Below, piece by piece: positions 17,874 through 29,021 of a stretch of DNA of 64,000 bases. Source of the DNA: Sodalis glossinidius str. 'morsitans'. GTDB lineage: Bacteria; Pseudomonadota; Gammaproteobacteria; Enterobacterales; Enterobacteriaceae. Positions within the stretch are counted from its first letter, which is position 1, and each line of letters starts with the position of its first letter. Where the stretch lies: the NCBI RefSeq assembly GCF_000010085.1, contig NC_007712.1, positions 558,001-622,000 of the forward strand, in the 5' to 3' direction. Both the position numbers and the translations under genes were made by a program. Below the pieces are notes generated by a model, which saw only the letters and a list, made by a program, of their open reading frames with translations, had not been told where the DNA came from and ran no database searches.

Positions 17874-18350
17874 ATGTCGCAGACTGAATTAACCGCAGTG
17901 ATTGATCGCAAGCGTCTGCAAACCCTGTTTGCTGAACTGTAGCGCCTTGGCGACGACGGCAAGGCGATCACCCGTATCGTCGCCGCCAGTCTCCTTTCCT
18001 ACACTGAGCAGGCGTTTGAGCGCGAACGCGCGCCGGATACTGGGGCGGCCTGGGCACCCTTGAGCGATCCGTATCGCCGCTAGCGTGAGCGGCACGGCTA
18101 TAGCCCGATCAAGGTGTTGACCCGCGAGGGCGATATGGCGTGCTCGGTGAGCATCGACTGGGGCGATAGCTGGGCGCGTATCGGGGCCAATGCGCCGCAG
18201 GCGGCCATCCATCAGTGGGGCGGCAAACCGGGGATGCGTCCGGGGCCGGCAGCTATCCCGGCCCGACCGTTTATGGGACTGGATCCTACCGGCGAGCGGG
18301 ATATCCTCGACACCCTGGCACAACGCCTGTCCAAAGCCCTGCACCCATAA
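17874..18350 (+). pseudogene. Phage virion morphogenesis protein G (gp31), two nonsense codons
   Basis: One continuous frame of 158 codons from ATG 17874 (strong GGAGGGC ribosome-binding site), interrupted by TAG at 17940-17942 and TAG at 18081-18083. The tail block HQWGGKPGMRPGPAAIPARP then FMGLDP is the signature of the phage virion morphogenesis (gpG) family, a tail completion factor of Mu. Both stops fit C-to-T changes from CAG or CGG-type codons. No indel is seen, so this is a pure nonsense pseudogene. Confidence 0.8.
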
Positions 18351-19386
18351 GCGCCAGTGCGCCCCACTACGCGATGATGACGGAGAAGTGGCACCTTGAA
18401 AAAATCTTTTGAACGCGCCACGGCGTTTTTGAAGGGGTTTTGAACGGGGTTATGCAGGCGATCGCCCGCCGGCCATGTCCGGGCGCGTGACGGTTACCCC
18501 GAGACGCCCGCCGAGGGCTGGCTGATTAACGAGGCCGCATTTAACCGCATGGTGGCGCGGGTGGTGGCGCTCAATCAACCTGTCAAAATCGATTATAACC
18601 ACCAGACGCTGTTTAAACCGGAAGCGGCCCCGGCGGCCGGCTTTGTTCCGGCTACACCGGCGAGTTTTCGCTGGGACGACAAGACCGGGGTCTGGGTCAA
18701 GCCGGACTGGAACCCGCCGGCGCTTGAGCGTCTGAAAAACAACAAATTCCCCTATTTTTCGCCGGTGATGGGCTATGATGGGCATGCGCCCAGTGGCCGC
18801 TCTGAGCGCCGAAGATATCTACCAGGCGTTAACTGTTCCCCCTTCCTCCCCTAAGGAGCCTGCAATGAATCAATCGTTAACAGCACTGCTGGCCGCGCTG
18901 GGCCTGACGGTGCCGGCGGGCGTCGAGCTGACCGATGAGGTCGCCACCGCCGCCCTGTCCGCTGACCTGAACGCGCTGAAAACCCAGGCACCGACGGAGG
19001 TAGTGGATTTACGCCGCTATGTACCGGTCGATACCTATAACGCGGTGCGTGAGCAGGTGGTGTCACTGTCTGCCGACCTGGGTAAGACCACCCTGGCGCA
19101 GACGCTGGACAAGGCCGAGCAGGATGGGCGGATATTGAAATCCGAACGACCCTACCTGGAATCGCTCGGCGACCAGATTGGCGTGACGGCACTGTCGGCG
19201 CAGCTGGCGACGCGCCGGCCGATAGCCGCACTGACCCGGGTGCAGACCGAAACGTTGACGATGCCGCCCACAAACCGTGAAAAAATCGCCACCGTCGCGT
19301 TGTCGGCGGATAGAGTTACAGGCCGCGCGCGTGCTGGGGATGACCCCGGCGGCGTTCCAGAAAATCAAGACCGAGGACGCACAATA
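18351..19386 (+). pseudogene. Mu I (gp32) protease/scaffold, N-terminus lost and frameshifted
   Basis: The first recognisable part is GWLINEAAFNRMVARVVALN, then VKIDYNHQTL with the His of the protease, and FPYFSPVMGYDGHAP. A frameshift at about 18790 moves to VAALSAEDIYQALT and a long scaffold region with repeated LSA units (VALSAD, AALSAD). A final shift near 19310 gives AARVLGMTPAAFQKIKTEDA ending at TAA 19384-19386, immediately before gene T. The protein normally processes itself to make the scaffold Z. Confidence 0.75.
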
Positions 19387-20331
19387 ATGCCAACCCCGAT
19401 TACCCCGTCGCAAATCACTGCCCTGATGACCGGCTTTCGCAAGGAGTTTCAGAATGGGCTGGGCATGGCCCCATATCACTACCAGCAGGTGGCGACCACT
19501 GTGGCCTCCACGTCAAAATCCAATACCTACGGCTGGCTGGGGCAGTTTTCCGCGTTCCGGGAGTGGGTCGGCTCGCGTAGTATCCAGCAGATGAAGGTCT
19601 ATGGCTACGCCATCAACAACAAGACCTATGAAGGCACGGTCGCCATTACCCGCGATGATTTTGAGGATGACAATCTCGGCTCATATAGCCCTCTGTTCCA
19701 GGAAATGGGCCGTGCCGCCACCGCACAACCTGATGAACTGGTGCACCGCCTTGCGCGACGGTAATAAAACCGACTGCTATGACGGCAAACCTTTTTTGAT
19801 AGCGAACATCCGGTGTATCCGAAGGTCGACGGCACCGGCGACGCGGACAAGGTGGCCAACCAGTTTATCGAAAAAACCGGCAGCGGCGCGGCTCAAAGAG
19901 AGAACGACGGTGCTGTGTGGTATCTGCTGGACTGCTAGCGTGCACTCAAACCACTGATTTTCCAGAACCGCCGCCCGCCCGAGCTGCTCGCATTAACCAA
20001 AGTGGATGAGGGTCGCGCGTTTACCGACAACAAATTTGTCTTTGGTGTCTCGGCCCGGCGCAATGTGGGCTACGGCTTCTGGCAGATGGCTTACCGCATG
20101 CAGGCCCCCCTGACGCTGGATAACCTCTGGAAAGTCTGGAGCGCCATGCGCGGCTTTAGTAACGATGGCGGTCGCAAGCTGGGTATTCGTCCGACCCATC
20201 TGGTGGTGCCGGTGGAGCTGGAGAAAACCGCCACCCAGTTACTGGAGCGGGAATTACTGGCCGAGGGCAGTACCACGGTCTCTAACGAAATGAAAGGCAA
20301 GCTGACGCTGCTGGTCGCAGACCTGTTGTAA
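19387..20331 (+). pseudogene. Mu major head subunit T, frameshifted
   Basis: Starts ATG 19387: MPTPITPSQITALMTGFRKE is the gpT opening, followed by WLGQFSAFREWVGSR. A shift near 19745 moves to ALRDGNKTDCYDGKPFF and DSEHPV, then a TAG (about 19937) in YLLDC-stop-RALKPLIFQNR. The final frame 20002-20331 gives FVFGVSARRNVGYGFWQMAY and the C-terminus. All conserved regions exist but no full capsid protein can be made. Confidence 0.85.
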
Positions 20332-20379
20332 ACGCGCGGTTAAATCCGGTTTAAACGCCCATGAAAGGAGAGTTAACGC

Positions 20380-20795
20380 ATGTATGCCAGCGAGCAGGAT
20401 TTACGCGTCCGCTATATCGGCCCGTTGATAGAAAGGCTGGTCGACGGGCGCAGCGATGAGGCAGCAGCCCGGCAGAAGGTGAGTCAGGCGCTCACCGATG
20501 CCAGCGCCCTGATGGACAGCTTTATCGCTGCCCGTTACGCCCTGCCGCTCTCGGTGGTGCCGTCGGTGCTGAAACAGCATGCCTGCACCCTTGCGTTTTA
20601 CTACCTGAATGACGAGCGGGCCACTGAGCAAACCCGCCAGAGTTATCAGGATGCGCTGCGCTGGCTGGAGGCGGTGAAAAAGGGTGAGCTGCCGCTAGGG
20701 GTGGATAGCGATAACCAGGCTCCCGACAGTGCCGACCTGCCGCAGATGCAGGCCGATGCGTCGTGTTCGGACGCAGGCAGAAGGGGTTTATCTGA
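20380..20795 (+). pseudogene. Gp36 family (DUF1320) tail-terminator-region protein
   Basis: Frame from ATG 20380: YASEQDLRVRYIGPLIERLV, then LTDASALMDSFIAARYALPL, the DUF1320 signature. The last dozen codons are shifted by an indel near 20760; the expected tail VVFGRRQKGFI ends at TGA 20793-20795, overlapping the gp37 ATG. As translated, the ORF runs on to 20853. It may still fold, as the core is complete. Confidence 0.7.
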
Positions 20796-21336
20796 TGATT
20801 GTTTCCACCGAAAACGCTTTGCTGGAGCGGCTATAGCTGGAGCGGCTATATGACGTGTTTGACAACACGTTGCGTGATATCGCCACCCATCCCGGCGACT
20901 GGAGCGAGGAGGGATTGCGTGATGTGCTGCTTATCTGGTGTGGCTGGGGGCGCAGGCCGGTCAGGTCAAAGGCGTGATTGACAGTCGCTTTGTTTTTTAC
21001 GTGGTGGCCGATGTTATCAACGGTGCCGAGGGCGACCGACCCGGCCTCTACCAGATAGTGGCGCGGCTAATAGCGGGCTTATCGGGTTTTCGTCCGGCAA
21101 ACGACGGACCGATGCGCTTTGAAGAGGGGCGCAACCTGTACACCGAGAAACAGGGAAATTGCGGCGTGGTGCTGTATGGCACCTACTTTACCTGCGAGGA
21201 GCCGGTGATACCGTTGATTCAGGATGACGGCATGGATGAGTACCTGCGCCATTATCAGACCTTTACCCAGAAGGACGGCAGCCCGCCGTTCGCGGCCCAT
21301 ATAACCCTGCGCGGGGAGAGCCACGACAATGAATGA
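20796..21336 (+). pseudogene. Gp37 family (DUF1834) protein, broken by a 15-bp tandem duplication
   Basis: ATG 20796 reads MIVSTENALLERL then TAG (20835-20837). The stop is created by an in-frame direct duplication of GCTGGAGCGGCTATA at about 20821-20850. After it the frame resumes with LERLYDVFDNTLRDIATHPG. A second lesion, an indel near 20935, shifts into 20938-21336, which carries GVIDSRFVFYVVADVINGAE and FRPANDGPMRFEEGRNLYTE. The DUF1834 core is recognisable. Confidence 0.75.
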
Positions 21337-21574
21337 CACCGACAACACCGCGATGCGCTTCCCTAACCCCTTTGACTTGCCGATGCTTTTTGTGGTGCCG
21401 GCCCCGGAGCGCGCGGTGCGCGAACCCTATTCCATGCAGATGTTACCGGATGCGGGGGCCTGGGTGCAGCGTAATGGCTTCTGGCTGCGCCGTCTGCGTT
21501 TCAAGGATGTACTGGACATCACGCCGCCAGCAAAACCGGCGCCACCCGGCAAAAGTCAGCCTCTGCCGCCTTGA
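21329..21574 (+). CDS. DUF2635 (Mu gp38) small protein
   Basis: 81 residues. The pattern VREPYSMQMLPDAGAWVQRN then GFWLRRLRFKDV is the DUF2635 signature. It starts with an 8-bp overlap on gp37. Uninterrupted, so one of few undamaged structural-region genes. Function unknown; always between gp37 and the sheath gene in Mu-like phages. Confidence 0.75.
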   Translation: MNDTDNTAMRFPNPFDLPMLFVVPAPERAVREPYSMQMLPDAGAWVQRNGFWLRRLRFKDVLDITPPAKPAPPGKSQPLPP

Positions 21575-21592
21575 GTAAAAAGGATACGCCTC

Positions 21593-23051
21593 ATGACGAT
21601 GAGCTTTAATGAAATCAGCGCCGGGGTTCGCATACCGCTGACGCATATTGAGATTGATAATTCGCAGGCCGTCACCGGCACCCCGACCACGCTGACCCAG
21701 GTGCTGATGTTGGGTCAGGCCGCCATCAAGGATGGCAAGGTAGACGGCAGCGGCGCAATAGACACGCCGGTACGCATCACCCGTGCCGATCATGCTGCGA
21801 CACTCTGGGGCCAGGGATCCATGCTGGCAGCGATGGTGAAGGAATTTTTGACGATAACCCGGATGCGGTGTTAGCCGTGATAGTGCAGGGTAACGGGGCC
21901 GGAAAGGCCGATACCGGCAGCCTGACGTTATCGTACCAGGCGCAACAGGCCGGGGTACTGAATGTCTATCTCGGCGGTGTACGGGTGCGCGTCACTGTGG
22001 AGAAAGGCCAGCATGGTAAGGCGGTGGGTGATGCGCTGGCCAGTGCGATAAATGCCCTGCCGTCGCTGCCGGTGAACGCCGTGTCTGCCGCGCCGGGCGG
22101 TGAGAATGTCACTGCCGATCAAACGGTGGTGACCCTGACGGCGCGGTTTATTTCTGAATACTCGGCGCAGGATATCCGCCTGAATTATTACGATGGCGAG
22201 ATAACGCCCGCCCGGGCTGGCAGTGACAATTGCCGTGCTGGGGGGATACCCGGTATCACCATATCGTCATGCCCTGGCTCGATACCGCCAACCTGATATT
22301 ACTGAGCGAGGCGCTGCGCGATCGCTGGGGATCGACCAAAATATCTGACAGCATCGCCTGGGCGGCCCATACCGGCAGTCTGGGGGAAATCACCCGGTTC
22401 GGTAAGACGCGCAATGATTTTCTGCTGACCTGTAGCGGCATTCAGCGCCCCCCCGAGCCGGCCTATCTGTGGGCGGCCAGCCTGTGCGCCATTGGCGCAA
22501 AACACTTAAGTCTCGATCCGGCACGCCCGCTGCAAAGCCGGAGCCAGCTGCCGCGGCAGGCTCCGGCATTGTCTGACCGGCTGCGCTCCAATGAGCGTAA
22601 CCAGCTGCTGTATGACGGCATCGCTACCATGACCGTGGGGGCCGACGATGGGGTACAGATTGAGCGGCAAATAACCACCTATCGCACCAACGCCTACGGC
22701 GATCCGGATCCGTCTTACCTCGATGTGAATACCGTGGCGACGCTGTCTTATCTACGCTATTCGACCCGGGTACGCATCACCCAGCGCTTTCCGCACCATA
22801 AGCTGGCCAACGATGGTACGCCGGTGGCACCGGGGCAGGCGATGGTGACCCCGGCCATTATCCGTACCCAGTTGCTGGAGCTGGCGATAGAGTGGCTGGA
22901 GGCGGGGCTGATTGAGAATTTCGAGAGCTTCCGCGACAGCCTGATTGTCGAGCGTAACAACAATGACCGTAACCGCGTAGACGTGCAGTGCAAGCCGGAT
23001 ATTGTTAATCAATTTCGCATTTTCGCAGAGCAGATCCAGTTTATTTTGTAA
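21593..23051 (+). pseudogene. Tail sheath protein L (Mu gp39), two frameshifts
   Basis: Opening SFNEISAGVRIPLTHIEIDN is diagnostic of the Mu-type sheath. The first frame breaks near 21855 (an extra T in a T5 run after GGAAT), the second near 22230. The third frame, 22230-23051, carries YHHIVMPWLDTANLILLSEA, RITQRFPHHKLANDGTPVAP and the conserved end DIVNQFRIFAEQIQFIL. The contractile tail sheath cannot be made. Confidence 0.85.
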
Positions 23052-23060
23052 GGGGGCACG

Positions 23061-23426
23061 ATGGCATTTGGCAAACTGCAATACCAGGGCAAGGCCATTG
23101 TCCGGGTTAACGGGTAGGAATACCCGACGATGACGGGGGCCACCTTTACCCCGTCCGGGGAAAAACGCGAGGAAGTGACCGGCGTACGGGTTTATGGCTA
23201 TAAGTCAACACCTCGTGCCGCTACGCTGGAATGTAAATTTCCGGCACGGGGTGATCTGAGCGTGGAAGTCATCAACGGCTGGCATGATGTCACGCTGGAG
23301 TTTGAAGCCGATTCCGGCGAAACCCATATGATGACCAACGCCTGGAGCAACGGGGAAGAGTCCCTGACTGACGCGGGAGAAATCTCCGCCAAATTTACCG
23401 CCATTCGCAGCCAGCGCGTGGCGTAA
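23061..23426 (+). pseudogene. Tail tube protein (Mu gp40/M), one nonsense codon
   Basis: ATG 23061: MAFGKLQYQGKAIVRVNG then TAG at 23115-23117, then EYPTMTGATFTPSGEKREEV in the same frame to 23426. The pattern matches the Mu tail tube family. The single TAG is the only lesion. A shorter product from ATG 23130 would lack the N-terminal strand. Confidence 0.8.
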
Positions 23427-23435
23427 GGAGCGAGC

Positions 23436-23900
23436 ATGACCCAAAGTATGGAAACCCTGGCGACGGCGGCCCACGAGGTTGAAGGGGTGTCGCCGGATAT
23501 CGCCAGCGTCGCCGACGAACTGGCGCGCGGGCAACTGACCTTGGTTGACGGTCTGGTTACCGGCAGCGGTGACGACGAACAGCGCCACACGGACGTCACC
23601 CTGCGGCCATTAACCGGCAAGGACATTATTGATGCCGAATTGGCCGCCGAGCGGGTGGTGCAGACGGCTAACGGCTCGGAATTAGTGCGTTCGCCAGCGA
23701 TGGTGGAGTTTGAGCTGCTGCGCCGGTAGGTTGCCCGGCTGGGCAACCTCAACGGCCCGTTGTCGCTGCTACAACTGAAAAGCCTGTCGGCGCGCGATAT
23801 TGAACGTCTTATCATCGCCCAGCGTCTGGGCGGCCGCGCGCTGGCCGGACAGCTGGCGGCTGATTCGGGGCGACTGGATGCAGTGTCGGGAAAAAATTGA
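23436..23900 (+). pseudogene. Tail assembly chaperone (Mu gp41), one nonsense codon
   Basis: A single 154-codon frame from ATG 23436 to TGA 23898-23900 with a TAG at 23727-23729. Blocks: VTLRPLTGKDIIDAELAAER and LSLLQLKSLSARDIERLIIA, as in gp41-type proteins upstream of tape measure genes. Near its end is an A6 run (TCG GGA AAA AAT TGA). A -2 (or +1) slip there would enter the next ORF, as described for Mu tail assembly genes. Confidence 0.7.
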
Positions 23901-24012
23901 GGAAGCGTCGCTGATGCTCGCCACGACCACCAAATCGGGCGTGGAATGGGCGCTTTCCCTGCCGTTAATCCGGTTCTGCCAGCAAGCCACCCATTTATTA
24001 CAGCGTGAGTAA
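23878..24012 (+). CDS. Frameshift extension ORF of the tail assembly gene
   Basis: Overlaps the end of the gp41 gene in the frame reached by -2/+1 slippage. It reads CREKIEEASLMLATTTKSGV then EWALSLPLIRFCQQATHLLQ, similar in pattern to the short second component (P2 E', Mu gp41 extension) found just before the tape measure gene. It also has its own ATG at 23878. Assignment rests on position and pattern. Confidence 0.55.
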   Translation: MQCREKIEEASLMLATTTKSGVEWALSLPLIRFCQQATHLLQRE

Positions 24013-24015
24013 ACG

Positions 24016-25713
24016 ATGGCAGAAAAAAGTCAAAGCCTCCGTCATTGTTGACCTGCTGGGCAACCTACCCCGGCAGGCGCGGCTGTTCGGTCAAAGTCTG
24101 GTCGGCATGGGGCGGCAAGGCGGCGCATCCCTGCACGGTCTCGGTCTTCGGGCGAATACCCTGGGGGGGGGGCCGCTTGACCGGCTGGGCCATCAGGGCC
24201 AGCGCACCTTTAGCGGTCTGCTAGCGTTCTGCGCCTGGGGCTGGCGTCGGTGTCATCCGGTTTTGACCATCTGGAGACGCGCGCCAAAGCGGCCTATGGC
24301 GGCGTAGCGCGCCTTTACGGGCTGCTGGCCGGGGGCGCGGCGCTGTATGGCCTGAAAAAAGCCTTTATCGACCCGGCGGCGGCGATGGAAAACTACACCA
24401 TTCGCCTGAACTCACTGAACCATCACGATAAAGCCCAGACCGACGCCGACCTGAAATGGGCGGTACAAAATGCCAAGGACACCACCTGGGGATTGCAAGG
24501 GGTAGTGCAGGAATACACCTCCAGTCGGGGGTTTTGGCATGAGTCGTGAAGAAGCGCGCCACTTTATTACGATGCTGGAATACCAGGAGGCACGGCTGGA
24601 CGCTGCCGGAAGCCCAGGGAGCTTCCCTTCAGCTTAAACAGATGTATTCGCGCAAAAGCATACAGGCTCAGTATGCGAGCCTGCTGACCGGCTACGGCAT
24701 TGATGTCTATAGCGTGCTGGCGGAAAAGCTCGGCAAAAGCCGTAACGAACTGACCACACAGGGTAAAAAAGGGTTACTTGGGCCAAAAATCCATTGAATT
24801 GCTGTTCCAGACGCTGCTCGAGCAGGCCAAAGGGGCGCAGAAAGACGCCATGAACTCCTGGACGGGACTCACTTCCCAGTTGGGCGATGTCTGGCAGCAG
24901 TTCGCCGTCAAGGTGATGAATCAAGGGCCATTTAAACGGCTTAAAACTGAGTTAAAAGACTTTCTGGATTTTGCCGGACAAGCCCAGGAAAGCGGTTTGC
25001 AGGACCAATGGGCCAACAGGCTGGCCAGTAGTTTTAATGGCGTATTCGACAGCGCCCGACGGGGCGTCACGCTGTTTAAAAATGGCCTTAGCCGGGTCAA
25101 TGCTGAGTTGATGGCGTGGCGCAAGGCAGGTTATGGCGACACCCTCGACAACGTCGCCGCCGACAAGGCCAAAGCCATTCTGGCGATTTATGTCGCCTCG
25201 AGCTGGCCCGTGTCGGCATGGCGATAGCCCGTCCCGCCTGGGGGCTGGCCCGGCACCGTTTGCGATGGGTGGCGGTATTGGCGCGCCGGTGAGCGTGTTT
25301 GTCACCACCTGGCCGGCGGGCGGCATCGGGGGTGGCAGTGATACTTATGTCGCTGGCCCCGACACTGCTTGATAAAAATGCCAGCGCCGAGGATAAAGGC
25401 GGGGCGCTGGGGGCGGCAAGCGGTGCGACGGCGGGCGGACTCGTCGGCGCCATCGGCTGCCCATTGGGGCGGTGGTCGGCTCGATGCTGGGCAGTGTGCT
25501 TGGCGAAAAACTCGGCGGCTGGTTGGGCTATATCTACGCCCGATGGGACAGAAAAGACGAGCAACAGGCGGTGCCACAGCCAGTGAAAGCCCAGGCGGAC
25601 ATGCGTATTGCGCTGGCCCCGGGACTGGTGCTGCAAACAGCGCCGCCACCGACAGCAACGCCTTTGGCTTACAGCTCGATGTGTATAACGGCGACAACTA
25701 CCGTATTTATTGA
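24016..25713 (+). pseudogene. Tail tape measure protein (Mu gp42), shortened and frameshifted
   Basis: Starts MAEKSQSLR at 24016 and soon shifts. Parts follow in several frames: ASSGFDHLETRAKAAYGGVA with a hydrophobic segment, MENYTIRLNSLNHHDKAQTD, then MYSRKSIQAQYASLLTGYGI, GLTSQLGDVWQQFAVKVMNQ, and Gly/Ala-rich membrane-like stretches near the end (GGALGAASGATAGGLVGAIG). The terminal LQLDVYNGDNYRIY is at 25713. Total length is about 565 codons against about 700-800 expected for a Mu-size tail, with at least five indels, one beside a run of nine G at about 24164. Confidence 0.75.
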
Positions 25714-25722
25714 GGTGCGCAG

Positions 25723-26846
25723 ATGAAAAGTACCGGCCAGGGCCGCTTTCGCAGCGTGCCTTTTTGGATTTACAAAGAACAGCGCAGTCGTAGCGGTCGC
25801 CGGGTGGTGCGGCGGGAATATCCGCTACGAGAACACGGCGGGGCGGACGATTTAGGGAAAAAACTGCCTGAGCACACCTTCACCCTGTCACTGACAGGCG
25901 ATGATGCGCAGGCGCAACGGGTACGACTGACGCAGGCGCTGAATGCGCCGGGACCGGGCGAGCTGTTGCCCCCGGACTGGGGTACGCTGCGGTGCTGGTT
26001 GATAATTTTGAAAGCCGCTACAGCGTCGATAACCAGCGTTTGGTGGAGTTTACCGTCACGATGGTGCCGGTTTCCGATGAGACCGCCCCTACGGTTGCGC
26101 AAGATACCGCCGGGATCGTCAATCGCCAGGGCGACGGCACGCTGGCCTCACTCTTTTCAACCCTGGCTGACGGCTGGCAGACCTCGCTGCATGACGCGCA
26201 GGCGTTGATGGCGTGCGTCAACGAGAAAGCCAACACGCTGGAAAGCGCCCTCAATGGTCTGTGGCTGCTGGCTGATATGCAGAGCTTTATCGCCTCGTTC
26301 ACGGTCCTGCGTGGCAATATCCAGGGGCTTATCACCACCCCCGACCGCCTGGCGCTGGCCTTTAAGGGGATTTTTCAGGGCATACAGCGCCTGCCGGCTT
26401 ACCCCCAACCGGAGCAGATAAAAAACCGGGCGCGCGCGCCGGTCTCCCCGAAGCCCGGCGCACTCTAGCACCAGATAGTCCAGCTGGCCGTCCGGCTGGA
26501 CAGCGCTCTGGTCCGTCAGGACCGCCTGCACGATATGCAGGGGCTGCAACCGGCCACCCGCGCCACGGTGCAGCTGCTGCAAAATATGCTGCGCCTGGTG
26601 GTGGCGGTGGTGCAGATGTTGTCGTCCCTGCTCACCGCCAGTCTGGCGGCGGTCAGCCAAAACGCACCGGCGCAGGCGTTACCGGGCCTAACCCAGGCAG
26701 CGGTGACGACAACCGAGCCGGAGCTGGTGACCCTGTACCGTATCACCGGCGATGCGCGTGACACGGCGCGCTTTATTCGTCGCAACCGGCTGCGTCATCC
26801 GCTGTTTGTGCCGGGTGGCGAGCGCGTGGAGCTGCTCGGTGGCTGA
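25723..26846 (+). pseudogene. DNA circularisation N-domain protein (Mu gp43/N), frameshifted
   Basis: Begins GQGRFRSVPFWIYKEQRSRS then GRRVVRREYPLREHG, the hallmark of the Mu N family, annotated DNA circularisation protein and part of the tail tip. Shift near 25985 to VDNFESRYSVDNQRLVEFTV. TAG at about 26466-26468 is followed in frame by HQIVQLAVRLDSALVRQD. It ends at 26846 overlapping the start of gp44. Two lesions are visible. Confidence 0.75.
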
Positions 26847-28028
26847 GGTAGCATTGCGCATCGACAACCGGATTTTCACCCACTGGCTTTCGGTTAGCAT
26901 TACCCGGGGGCTGGCGCGTCTGGCCGGGGATTTTACCCTCGGGATCATGATGCCCGGCTAGGCGTTGCCCGACAGCCTGCGCGCGGTGGGGCGCTCACGC
27001 TGACCCTTGACGGGCAACCGGTTATCACCGGTTACCTGGACAGCGTATCGCACAAGATGGGGACCGACTCGGCACAGGTAACGATAAAGGGCAGGGATAA
27101 AACCGGCGATCTGGTGGACTGTTCGGCGGTCTATCCGGGCGGTCAATGGCGTCTCAGCACACTGCAACAGATTGCGCAAGACCTGTGCAAACCTTTTGGC
27201 ATCGCGGTGCGCTGGGCGGTGTCTGACCCCGAGGCCGCCAAACCCTTTACCTCCTTTACCATTGAACGGTCTGAAAGCGTGGCGGATGTGCTGAGCTGGG
27301 CGGAGCGTCACCGTGGCGTTTTGGTGACCAGTAATGCCGACGGCGATCTGGTGTTTACCCAGGCGGCGAACACCCCCACTGACACCCTGCGGCTGGGTGA
27401 AAATCTGTTGTCCACCGAGTACACCGAGGACTGGCGCGACCGCCACAGTCAGTATCTGTTTAAAGGCAACGGCGGCGGCGGTGGGCACGCCGGCGACGCC
27501 AACACCAACGAGTTGCGCGCCGCGCTCAAGGGAGAAAGCGACGACCCCGCGATTGTACGTTACCGCCCCAAAGTCATTCTGGCTGACAGCAAACTGACCC
27601 CTGCCATCGCACGAGCGCGCGCCATGCGGGAAAGCCGCCGGGCATTGGCCCAGTCAGAGCGCTTTACCGCCGTGGTTAAGGGGTGGCGGCGCGAAAGCGG
27701 CGAACTGTGGCAGACCAATCGGCTGACCCGCGTCATTGCGCCGCGTCTGTCCATGATCAGTCGTGACCAGGCGACCGTGCTATTGGTAGAAGACCGCCGT
27801 CATCGACCCACCGGGCTGCCCGCCGGGGATAGCGGCCTGTATCATTATGAGGGGCATCGCCTGCGTCTGACCCGGGACAGCCGCTGCATCATCACCTGTA
27901 AAACACTGGAAGTGGTCGTCGAGCAGGAGGCGGTGTTTAACACCCCGACAGCGCGTTTTACTGATGATGTGGTGATTGAGAAAAACCTGACGGTGAAACA
28001 GAACATGACGGTTGCCGGGGACGCTGAG
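26839..28028 (+). pseudogene. Baseplate gp44 (P) fused to the end of gp45 (V)
   Basis: GTG 26839 starts VAEVALRIDNRIFTHWLSVS, the gp44/gpD-like baseplate hub. TAG at 26959-26961 and an indel near 27000 break it. The long frame from 27057 carries SHKMGTDSAQVTIKGRDKTG, DLVDCSAVYPGGQWRLSTL and RYRPKVILADSKLTPAIARA. It ends with CKTLEVVVEQEAVFNTPTAR and DVVIEKNLTVKQNMTVAGDA, which is the C-terminal beta-helical spike region of gp45. Most of gp45 must be deleted or merged here. Confidence 0.7.
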
Positions 28029-28581
28029 TCCCAAGGTGCCTTTTCCGCGCCTGCTGTATCGGGTGCAGTTTCCCCCGGGCGGCGGCACACGCTGGGATTA
28101 CGAGCGCTGGGCGCGCGAGGTCCCGGGCGTCACCCGCAGCTGGTGTCTGCCCACCTGGAATGGGGCGGGCACAGTGGGCGTGACCTTCGTGATGGAACAT
28201 CACCCGGATATCTTCCCAGGCCCGGCCGATATTGCGCGGGTTACCGACTATCTCGCGCGCCACCGGGACCAGGCCACCGGCGAGTGGGTCGGCCAACCGG
28301 AGGGGCCGACGGTGACGGTGTTTGCGCCGGGAGCAAAAAAGGTCGATATCACGCTGCGTATCGCCCCCAATACCCCGGATAACCAGGCCCGTATCCGCGA
28401 GGCGCTCAGGCAACTGTTTTACACGGCGGCCAAACCGGGCGAAACCCTGTTGCCCTCGGCATTCTGGCGTGTGCTGTCCGGGATAAGCGGACTTGAGGAT
28501 TACGCCCTGAAAAGCCCGCTGACGCCGGTCAGTAGCGGAAAAACCGAGCTACTGGTGATGGGGGATATCACATGGCTTTAA
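28029..28581 (+). pseudogene. Baseplate J (Mu gp47) C-terminal part
   Basis: Directly after the gp45 stub, the frame reads YRVQFPPGGGTRWDYERWAR then VPGVTRSWCLPTWNGAGTVG, which is the middle of baseplate J-like proteins. It runs to the normal J end near 28581. The N-terminal half of gp47 and all of gp46 (W) are missing, a third large deletion fused in frame, so an ORF of 189 codons still looks intact. The start at 28012 is not genuine. Confidence 0.75.
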
Positions 28582-29021
28582 AGGCACATCAACGCGTGCT
28601 GCTGCAACTGCTGCCTGACGGCCTGGCCTGGAACAAAGCGCCGGATACGCTGCTGGCTGACTGGGAGCGTTTTTTAGGGCTGCCGGACTGTGATATCGGC
28701 GAGGATGCCGGCATCGATGAGCACCAGCGCTATGTGGCCAACAAGCTGCGCATGAAACCGAGCCTCAACCGGCAGTTTTACATTGAACTAGCGCGGTCTT
28801 ATGGCTTTACGGTGAGCCTGAGTACGTTGCCAGATAATCAGTGGGTCACGATTGTGACGATTGAGACCCACGTGGACTATCGCCCTACGCATGTGCTTGA
28901 CCCTGTCACCACGCCGCTGCGGATTTATTACGCCGGGATACTGGAATGCCTGTTAAACCGCTATAAGCCGGCGCATCAGGACTTTCGCTATGTGTATGCC
29001 GACAAAAAGGAGAAAGGCTAA
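28572..29021 (+). CDS. DUF2313 (YmfQ/Mu gp48) tail protein
   Basis: 149 residues, uninterrupted. The opening HQRVLLQLLPDGLAWNKAPD and the end LLNRYKPAHQDFRYVYADK are typical of the DUF2313 baseplate wedge family that follows gpJ. It overlaps J by 10 bp and the fibre gene by 1 bp. Possibly still translatable, but without partners. Confidence 0.8.
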   Translation: MALKAHQRVLLQLLPDGLAWNKAPDTLLADWERFLGLPDCDIGEDAGIDEHQRYVANKLRMKPSLNRQFYIELARSYGFTVSLSTLPDNQWVTIVTIETHVDYRPTHVLDPVTTPLRIYYAGILECLLNRYKPAHQDFRYVYADKKEKG

